A DNA stretch of 64,000 nt from Penelope pileata (taxonomy: Eukaryota; Chordata; Aves; Galliformes; Cracidae), in assembly GCA_013396635.1 (NCBI GenBank), contig WBMW01005152.1:280501-344500 (forward strand). Direction: 5' to 3'. The notes below the pieces were generated by a model. It did not search any database. It saw nothing but the letters and a program-made list of their open reading frames with translations, and was not told the DNA's origin. Positions 56,701 to 64,000 of this stretch are shown here, one piece after another (positions within the stretch are counted from its first letter, which is position 1; the number at the start of each line of letters is the position of its first letter). The position numbers were made by a program, and so were the translations under genes.

Positions 56701-59180
56701 GATTTTCTCCCAGCCTATTTGGAAAACAACAATGTCATCACAGCCTAGACTTCCAGTATTTTTTTTTAATTATGAGCATGAGATAAAGCAAATTATCACA
56801 TTCTGAGAAGTTGCACGTATAGAAATCTTTTTCCACGGTGCTAAAAAAAATGCCACTGAATTCCATCCTGCAAATTTAACCTTGCAGCAGCTTAATTTGA
56901 AAGTGAGGCAGATAACCCTAATAAAAAATAAATAGACTGCCTAAGATGGAATTTCAAAATTAGTTCATTTAACCACACCACAACACGCAATTTTTATGAA
57001 GATATAATTTCATTTTTGTATTGTCTTCATTGTGGTGCTCATATACACAATGCTCTTGATACCAATTTCTAAATTACCAGGCACGCTCAGACACAAATAC
57101 AGCCAAAAAAGGATTAGTTTCATACCTACAATGATGAAAGCAACCCAACTGGAAAGCGTGCTGCCTGACAACTCATGGCACAGATGGTGATGAAAAGGAC
57201 GACTGTGCCTCACGTTAACTACACGAGGAGGGATGTTAAATGGACTGCTGAGCAAACAAGGTAATACTTCTCAAAATTATTTCTTGCACGGTTGGCACAG
57301 TGAACAAGAATCGCCTCCATGCAGTTTCGCTAAAGACAGGCACAAATGTCATGAATATTTAAACCATCTAATCACCTATAAACCTTGATCAACCTTAAAT
57401 TAATTGACAGGGAAAATGTAATTTAAAATTTAAAAAATCAACACAGACAAAACTAGGAGTATTTGACAACTAAGGAATAGGCTACTGCTGCAACATTAAA
57501 AAATACCTGGGAAATACTGGGTGGAACCTGAACACTTCAGCTGGCTGCAATTCTGCCCTTCTCATCTCTGGAGAGACTTCCAGATTCCGATTCTCACTTC
57601 TCACCTGAAGCGAGAATCACCTGAGCTGATGAAGACCGAGATGAGGATGGCAGCTGAATGAAAGCCCAGCTGTCAGGAATTTTGTAATTAAACTTCAGCT
57701 GCAAAGCAACATCAGCTGCAAACACGCACCTACATCTGCAACAGCCACTACACTAAGTACAACCCTAGGCTTACACCTCCACAGCAACTGCTTCAACTCA
57801 AGTTAAATCTCTATGCCATCATTCAGCCCTTACCATTTATGTTAAACTTTCCATATTCTCAAAAACTAGCATTCAATACTTCTACTTAAACCTTCCATTC
57901 ATGGCACAAAATTTGGAGGAAAAAAATAAATATTTGTCCTCTAGCTTCCACTTAAACCTGAAACTGCCATATTCAGGGTTTTAGGCCCTAGCAGACTTTT
58001 TTTCTTCTATTAGATTTAATCAAATGCTATTTTAATGCTAGATTTCACCATCTCAAAGGCATGGAAATGTTAGCTAAGGTGAAGAGCCAGAGAGAAGCTA
58101 TCGGGAGTTTACCTGAGAGGCTGTTCCAAAAATACCACACAGAAATGGTTCGATATTAGTGACCAAAGCCCTTAAGTTGCTCCCCAAAGCCCACCTGTGC
58201 CTTCCCACCTACAGACCAGAGAACAAGTAGCCAGCTGCGAGCTTACTGCAGCACCTCTAAGTGACTCTGCTCCCCCGCGGCTGCCTGGCACGGCCAGGTG
58301 GCTGTAGCTGAGCTCAGACAGCCAGAGCTTTGCGGAACCAACCACCTCCATGGTGTCTGTGCAAAGACGATGGCATCAGCCCTTGCTGTAGGCACTGCCT
58401 TAACACGAAAGACAACAAGCAATGCTGTGAGGGCATTGGGATTTAGACAGCCTTTAGACAACAGGAGACCTGAAACCAGTTCACTAATATACACAGTCTT
58501 CCCTTTGGCCAAGAGAATTACCCCACTTCTAAAACACTCTTCTGAAATTAACTTCCACTTTTTTTTTTTCTTTTCCCAGTACGACTAAGTGTAAACCAAC
58601 CGTGACTCTAATACCAGAGCTCAAGGAATTCCCCAGAGTCACAGCACCCGAGAGCGGGAGCACAACGCGGCGAGCGACCCACGGGCAGACACAGCACCCA
58701 GCACCAGAGCACTGCAAACTCAGGGTAGAGCTGATGCAGATGCAATCCATTGTTACAGGAACACACGGTTCACAAATGCTTCCACATTCCAATATGGCAC
58801 CAGTAAAAAAGGCAAAGATATTCTTCTGAAAAAACTATCGTTTTGAGGGCCACAGCGCATTGCAATTATCAAAAGCACTTCATCTAAGCGAGCTTGAAAA
58901 AAGTTGTGGTCAATGAGACTTTGTTTCTCAGATACTGTGCATTGTTTGACCAGTCAAATATGTGTTTGCCAACAGGATTCAGCTCCTGCTATATTCGAAC
59001 CATCTTTAATCCCCGGAAGCCTAAAGAAAAATGTCTCCCATTTAGCTCTGTGCACTTAAGAATAACTCAAATACTACAGTTAAATTTACAGCATAGCTCC
59101 CTTAGCTGTTTAGAAGACAATTGTTTTCTTTCCTTTCCCCCTAAGTTCTAGTATGTAAAATATCAGAAGAATTTAGATTA

Positions 59181-59199
59181 AAAAAAAGGGGGGGGGGGG
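59181..59199 (+). repeat. A7G12 homopolymer pair
   Basis: Seven A are followed by twelve G, roughly 850 bases past the GPR21 stop. The number of G is probably variable or uncertain in assembly. Confidence 0.85.
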
Positions 59200-59822
59200 A
59201 CATGTTATTTTTAAAGTTGTTCTTGAGAAAATTTCCACACAAAAATGTGGCATTTCTCCACTGTTTGGAGAATAATTTTCACATGTTGGCATCATCCTCG
59301 AGTGACTGCCACAACTCTGGTATCATAAAATGACAAGTATTTTTCTCTCCGCTTATCAAAACACATTTTATTTCACTGCTAGATTAGGTCTGATCCAAGT
59401 TTTTCTTACTTCACAACAGCTAGGAGAATGCAGATGCCGCACTCGATGGCACCCGCGCAGCCAGCCAGAGGGAGGGTCAGGGTGCTGCACTCGCGGCTCC
59501 ACGAGAACACGCTCCTGCTGAGACACTCACATTGTCACCACTGAGCTAGGAGTCCTGTCTAGGTAGCACTGAAAAACAAATTGTTTGGCCCCTTCTGTTA
59601 CGATGCTGGAGAATTTTGTCAATATACTTTGGCATATATTAAGAAATCCCTGTAATGTACCATATACCGTGACATTTCCACTTCAGATCTATCATTTACA
59701 TGTGAAGCACGAATCTCCAAAGAACCTAGCAGAACTGTAAGAAAGACTACATTTTGCTGAAGCTCTCAGACACCCACTCCATTCAGTCACACCAGCTGGA
59801 GAGGTAAGTGTCAAGATACAGC

Positions 59823-59828
59823 TTTATT
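59823..59828 (-). promoter_or_regulatory. Candidate GPR21 poly(A) signal
   Basis: TTTATT on the plus strand is AATAAA on the minus strand. It is 216 bases past the GPR21 stop and is the first canonical hexamer I see there. Confidence 0.5.
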
Positions 59829-60043
59829 CTTAAAAACGAATATGGAGGTGAAACTCCACAGCCGCCTCCACACCAACAAATTTTTTAAAGTGAAACCACA
59901 AGGATAAGCGCTCCTGATTCTTCCGTGTCAGCAGCATTTCTCAGAAACCTTTTTGCAAATCTGGACATCTTAAAATCATATTTAAATTTTTTTTGCAAAT
60001 TACAGAGTTGTCCCTGCACTTCCCAGTCAAGCTGATAGGTGCC

Positions 60044-61090
60044 TTAGACGTGACATCCATTGGAAGATCTTTTGCTCCTAGAGGTAGAGGAGTCCTTGGC
60101 CACCCTCTGTCTGGCACAAGAGGCACAAATCGCCCCCGAGAGACGCTTCAGCCCCTTCTGAAAGACACTGTTGGAGAGACTGTAAATGACACAGTTGCAG
60201 AAACTGTTGCTAATGGCAAGCCAAGTGGTCAAGAAGGACGCGACGCGGTTACTATAGACATTGGAGCTCTCCAGCAGAAAATAGATTATGTAGGGCAGCC
60301 AGAGGATGTAGAAGACACTGGTGATACGGAAAAGAACCATGGCGTAGCGCTTGTCCGGGCAGGGCTGCGCCTCCCCCGCCTCCCCGTCCTGAGAGCTGAA
60401 GCGCACTCGCCTCTCGTTGATCTCCTTGGTGTGCTGCTGGCAGATGCGGAAGATGTTGAAGTACGTGAAGCAGACGATGAAGGCGGCCGGGGCGTACAGC
60501 ATCACCACGATGAAGAGAGTGAAATAGGGATCGGTGTTCCAGGAGTTGGCACACCACTGAAACACGTCCCCGTGGTATCCAGGCTTTCCCCAGCGGAAGG
60601 AGGGTAAGAAGACCAGGCAGGAGTACAGCCAGATCACCAGGATGCAGATCCGCAGCCTCCACGGGGTGACCAGCGTGTTGTAGGTCAGCGGCTTGGTGAT
60701 GGCAATGTACCTGTCAATACTGATGCACGCCAAAGAGGCCATGGAGACGCTCTTCAGTACCGACACCACGTAACCAAAGATTTGGCAAACCAAGGACTCA
60801 CTTAAAACAACCGGATAGTGCAGCAGAGACAAAGAAGGCACCAGACAGCTCACGCCCACCAGGAGGTCAGCGTACGCCATAGTCTGGATGAAGTAACTGG
60901 TGGTGTGGTGGTTCAGCAGGGGCGCGCAGTGAAAGACAAATATCACAATAATGTTGCCCGAAATAATCAGCACCATAAGGAACACAATAATAACCACTTC
61001 CAGGAGGCAAAAATTGATGGTCTCCAAATAGCTGATGGCCAGGAGGCAGAAGGGCCGGCCGCTCTGGTTGCCGACCAAAGAGGAGTTCAT
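60044..61090 (-). CDS. GPR21: GPR21, orphan class A G protein-coupled receptor
   Basis: This intact single-exon gene encodes 348 residues, against 349 in human as I recall. GPR21 is a constitutively signalling orphan receptor closely related to GPR52, in the plasma membrane. The start chosen is the ATG at 61,088-61,090 (context CTCAAGATGA, A at -3), which gives MNSSLVGNQS and aligns with the human start. The frame is open a little further up only through GTG. N-glycosylation sequons occur at N2 and N8. Seven hydrophobic segments are visible. DRY is at 126-128, the likely disulfide pair is C102-C180, and TM6 has LWLP at 263-266. TM7 has NCVIY at 299-303 in place of NPxxY. Cysteines 322 and 325 after TM7 could be palmitoylated. 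The stop is TAA. It lies within a RABGAP1 intron, same strand. Confidence 0.97.
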   Translation of the reverse strand: MNSSLVGNQSGRPFCLLAISYLETINFCLLEVVIIVFLMVLIISGNIIVIFVFHCAPLLNHHTTSYFIQTMAYADLLVGVSCLVPSLSLLHYPVVLSESLVCQIFGYVVSVLKSVSMASLACISIDRYIAITKPLTYNTLVTPWRLRICILVIWLYSCLVFLPSFRWGKPGYHGDVFQWCANSWNTDPYFTLFIVVMLYAPAAFIVCFTYFNIFRICQQHTKEINERRVRFSSQDGEAGEAQPCPDKRYAMVLFRITSVFYILWLPYIIYFLLESSNVYSNRVASFLTTWLAISNSFCNCVIYSLSNSVFQKGLKRLSGAICASCARQRVAKDSSTSRSKRSSNGCHV

Positions 61091-61690
61091 CTTGAGCACT
61101 GCGGCGATCTCTACCTCATGCTCCTGCCTGCTGCCTGCCGCCCGCTGTCATTGCGGCTCCGGGCTCCGCACGCAGCAATGTCAGAACCGGAGCTCGGGTC
61201 CCCAGGGCCGCTCCAGCTGCCGCTGCCGCCGCGCATTGTCTGCAGCACGATCCCCCTCTACCCCCGGCCCCGTGCCGCTGCCGCTGCGCGGGGACCCGGC
61301 CGCGGTCATGTCAGCAACTTCGCACGGACACCGCGCTGCCGTGGAAGCCCCCGGGCGGGGCGAGGGACGGGGAAGGGGGAGAGGGAGCCTTCGCCCGGCG
61401 CGGGTGGGAGTCCTCCCGAGAGCTGACAGAAGAGAAGGGGGAGAGCGTTTTACGGCACCGTCCCCGCCCGCTCCCACCGCCCCCCGCCCCGCTCCGCCGT
61501 GCGGCNNNNNNNNNNNNNNNNNNNNNNNNNNNNNNNNNNNNNNNNNGTGGAGCTGCGGCTTCGGGCTTCGTTATAGGAATTCCTCTCGGGGAAACGCTCA
61601 TTCGGGGGGGAAACAAGCGTCCTTTTCCCGGCGCAGTTTGTGTTGCTTAGGAGACACTCGGAACCAAGGGCGTGAGGGCTGCGGCTCGCC
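61091..61690 (-). promoter_or_regulatory. CpG island upstream of GPR21 with assembly gap
   Basis: Sequence from the GPR21 start to about 61.7 kb is very GC-rich and dense in CpG, unlike the rest of the intron. GC-box (Sp1-like) sites are GGGCGGGG at 61,353-61,360, CCCCGCCC at 61,462-61,469 and CCCCGCCCC at 61,482-61,490. I see no TATA box. A GPR21 promoter is the simplest reading; an internal RABGAP1 promoter is possible. Confidence 0.6.
61506..61546. other. Assembly gap (41 N)
   Basis: Forty-one undetermined bases lie inside the CpG island. The true length is unknown, as GC-rich sequence is often lost in avian assemblies. Confidence 0.99.
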
Positions 61691-64000
61691 CTCACCCAGG
61701 TGCTGCTCAGGGATGCATCGCCTCCCACATGGTGCACGCAGCGCACGGGCATCGCTGCCACTGCCCACAGCCGGCAACCCCTGACCCAGCCCCGCACAGC
61801 GCAACACCCGCTGACATTCTGGAGAGCAGAGGTGCCAGGGCTGCCCAGCACTGCCGGATCCCGCCATGCATGTTCAACCAGAGCAGCCTCTTCCCTGCAC
61901 GCAGGACATGGATGCCCTATCAGGACACTGCTACCTCGTTTGTCCAAAGAGAAAAACACCTGAGAGCATCTGACTCCCTTGCTGTGCTGCAAAGCACATC
62001 CCCACAGAGGCAGATGCTCGTCCTGTGCCCTGGACCCTGCGCCCTGGCCAGGAGCTGCTTTGAGCCAGGCCGAGGCTCTGCAGCAACCAAAGTCCTTTGT
62101 CAAAGATGAGAGCATGCAGCCATCACCTGCACAAGCTCATATCCACACACCAAAGGAAACCCAAGGTTTTAATTAACGTAAGCTTTCGTCGCACTGTGGG
62201 ATTCGCAATGGGAAAAGATTACAGCCAAAGGGACAGATCTCAAAGCAATCACACTGCAACACTGCGGTTCCAGTTAACCTGTAAGTAGAAGATCCACTTC
62301 ACCATGTACTGTTACTGCTCAAACCCCTCAGCTGGACAACACCATGACTTGGCAGATTGCTACTCAGTCTCCTACAGAAATCTGAAAACAAAAATTTTAT
62401 TTTTCCACCTCTTTCCCCCAAAAAGATTGCTTTACTATTGCCCTTCATTTCTGTTATAATTTATGTCATTTCTACTCATGGAAAATTAAGTACTAGAACT
62501 GTAGCTAGGAAACATAAACTTTGAATTAAATTTAGGCAAGTGTATTGTGTTATACAAAAAACAAGCTATGATTGAATTACTGCCGGAGAAATGATCTCCT
62601 ATCTTTCCAAAGCAGAAATGATTTACATACCAATTGATTCACATAGTATTTCTGGATCCCCAGGCATGAATAGGCACATTATAAACATCCTTAGGAAAAC
62701 AGCACACATTGAACTTTAAATATATCTCAGATATACAAAAATAAGGTAGCATTGGAAATCCTGAGACTGCCCAGAACAACGTCTGGTTGCTCAAATTTCA
62801 AAACAAAAGATGTTCCACTAGCTCAAAAAGCCCTCAATGCTTTATTTTTATTAGCAGTCCAAGCTTAACTCCTACACAGAAATACCTGTCAGCTATGTAA
62901 CAGAGAGCATGTTTGCCTTTAGCTGGCAGTCCATTTCTCCTTCAGCACAGGGTGACAACCCTGCTCCGTGCCCACGCCAACCCACTGCCGCCCGATGAGC
63001 GTGCCCCGACCAGCGATCCCTGCCGTGGATCCTCTCCAGCCTCCCTGCCCAGCAGCCAGGAGGCATGCTGAGCTGTGGTGGCCTGAGAAGGCTGGAAATT
63101 GGAACTAGAAAAGGTGACTGAGCAGGATATGAACCTACCTGGAGAGAGAGACCAGCTCTCTGGTCACGCTCTACCAAGAACCATTCCTAAAAGACACGGG
63201 AATGTGTATTTCAGCTGGCTGAGATCTGGGATTCTGAGCACCACTCACTGAAAATACTTCTGTACTGCAGGTATTCCTCCTGCTCCACACAATGATACCA
63301 TACAACCTCATCTACGACTATGAAAAAGTATTCAAGAAATCCAAGTTACAACGAGAACCCTTGGGAGACCAATTGCTTACAAAAGATCATTAATCTTTTA
63401 TCACCACATGATCAAAACTCATCAAACAAGGGATCCACAAGTTCAGGCACACCAACAGCAAGCCTATGTCATACTTCTTTCACACCACGCTGCACAGATG
63501 TATGTGAAGCTTCATTTCAATTGATTGTACACAATTGTGGCCCTCTGTACTCCTAGAAAATTAAATAGATTATTCTTAATTTAAAGGAACACATGGAAAT
63601 CTGATTGTGACACGTGGAAAATAAATATTAGCCACCCACAGCTAAAGCACTGCCGTATTTTATGCCACTGATGAAGCAACCCATTCAGTCAAATAATGGT
63701 ACTGACATTTCAATCTATTTCTTCATTAAAAATTAGTATAATTTGCACCAAGACTGAGGGTGTATTTGGTAGAACTCATGTACTGCAATCCTCTGCTCGC
63801 GGAGACAAAAGAAGGGGAAGATGAGAAAGTGAACAGCAAGAGTCCTGCCAAGGAGCACTGGAAGGAACCCATCTCTGACCAGGCCTAGAATTTCTATCAG
63901 AAATGTAACCCCGGGGTAACATCCCAGGGCAGCGTCCTGCCATGGATTTTTCTTTTTCTTTTTCTTTTTAATTATTATTATTATTTTTTTTTTAAGTTAG
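61691..64000 (-). other. RABGAP1: Large RABGAP1 intron, 5' part to window end
   Basis: I see no exon. GC content falls beyond about 62.1 kb. The last 50 bases are a T-rich/(ATT)n low-complexity tract. Open frames here have no recognisable domain. Confidence 0.75.

Larger units (their letters stand above)
47478..60043 (-). other. RABGAP1: Large RABGAP1 intron, 3' part
   Basis: I find no RABGAP1 exon in this stretch. It holds a (CA)19 microsatellite, a short ATTT repeat near 48,924-48,942, a GC-rich patch at 54.3-55.4 kb that gives overlapping open frames on both strands, and an A7G12 run near 59,181-59,199. The GPR21 3' UTR is its last few hundred bases. The intron is at least 16.5 kb because it runs past the window end. 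Confidence 0.8.

Noticed and set aside
61091..61099. Upstream extension of the GPR21 frame by three codons
   Set aside because: The extension begins with GTG, not ATG. The ATG at 61,088-61,090 has a good context and matches the start of the human protein.
59993..61426. Open frames of about 200 codons on the plus strand opposite GPR21, and a 136-codon frame shifted within it
   Set aside because: They mirror the GPR21 coding sequence and its GC-rich codon use, and no domain is recognisable.
61181..62115. Long frames running through the N gap
   Set aside because: They cross undetermined bases and arise from GC-rich CpG-island sequence, so they are not interpretable as genes.
47478..64000. The next upstream RABGAP1 exon (containing the WQLLAG part of the TBC domain)
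   Set aside because: I looked for a minus-strand phase-0 exon ending in the expected residues and did not find one, so it probably lies beyond the window.

Overview
The window is vertebrate nuclear DNA and most likely avian. The genes are interrupted by short introns, and the only interspersed repeats I recognise are three degraded fragments of CR1 LINE 3' ends, the typical bird retroposon. Repeat density is otherwise low. I cannot name the species. All gene names rest on recognising the translated exons; no database search was possible.

Three genes are present. (1) Plus strand, 1,863-9,848: the last six coding exons of STRBP (spermatid perinuclear RNA-binding protein). They encode about 226 C-terminal residues: the end of dsRBD1, all of dsRBD2, an RG-rich segment and the C-terminus. 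(2) Minus strand, 33,191-47,477: the last 13 coding exons of RABGAP1, a TBC-domain Rab GTPase-activating protein. They encode 471 residues: the catalytic part of the TBC domain and the whole C-terminal coiled coil. The 5' half lies beyond base 64,000. (3) Minus strand, 60,044-61,090: an intact intronless GPR21, a 348-residue orphan class A GPCR. It is nested in the large RABGAP1 intron that begins above 47,477, and a CpG island covers its start and upstream region.

Layout: 1-9.8 kb is the STRBP 3' coding part. From 9.8 to about 22.7 kb there are poly(A) signals and AT-rich UTR-like sequence, probably a long alternative STRBP 3' UTR or a downstream non-coding transcript. From 22.7 to about 31.4 kb the interval between the two convergent genes has no recognisable gene but holds one promoter-like motif cluster near 28.9 kb. 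From 31.4 to 33.2 kb is the likely RABGAP1 3' UTR, and 33.2-64 kb is RABGAP1 with GPR21 inside it. This tail-to-tail STRBP/RABGAP1 arrangement with nested GPR21 matches the human 9q33 locus as I remember it. The three products do not form a shared pathway; what links them is conserved synteny.

I see no undescribed biological system. The points most worth checking are a tandem NAGNAG acceptor in STRBP, the complete 0-0 phase symmetry of the RABGAP1 exons, the possible 12.8 kb STRBP 3' UTR, a CCAAT/E-box cluster in the intergenic interval, and the CpG island with an assembly gap upstream of GPR21.
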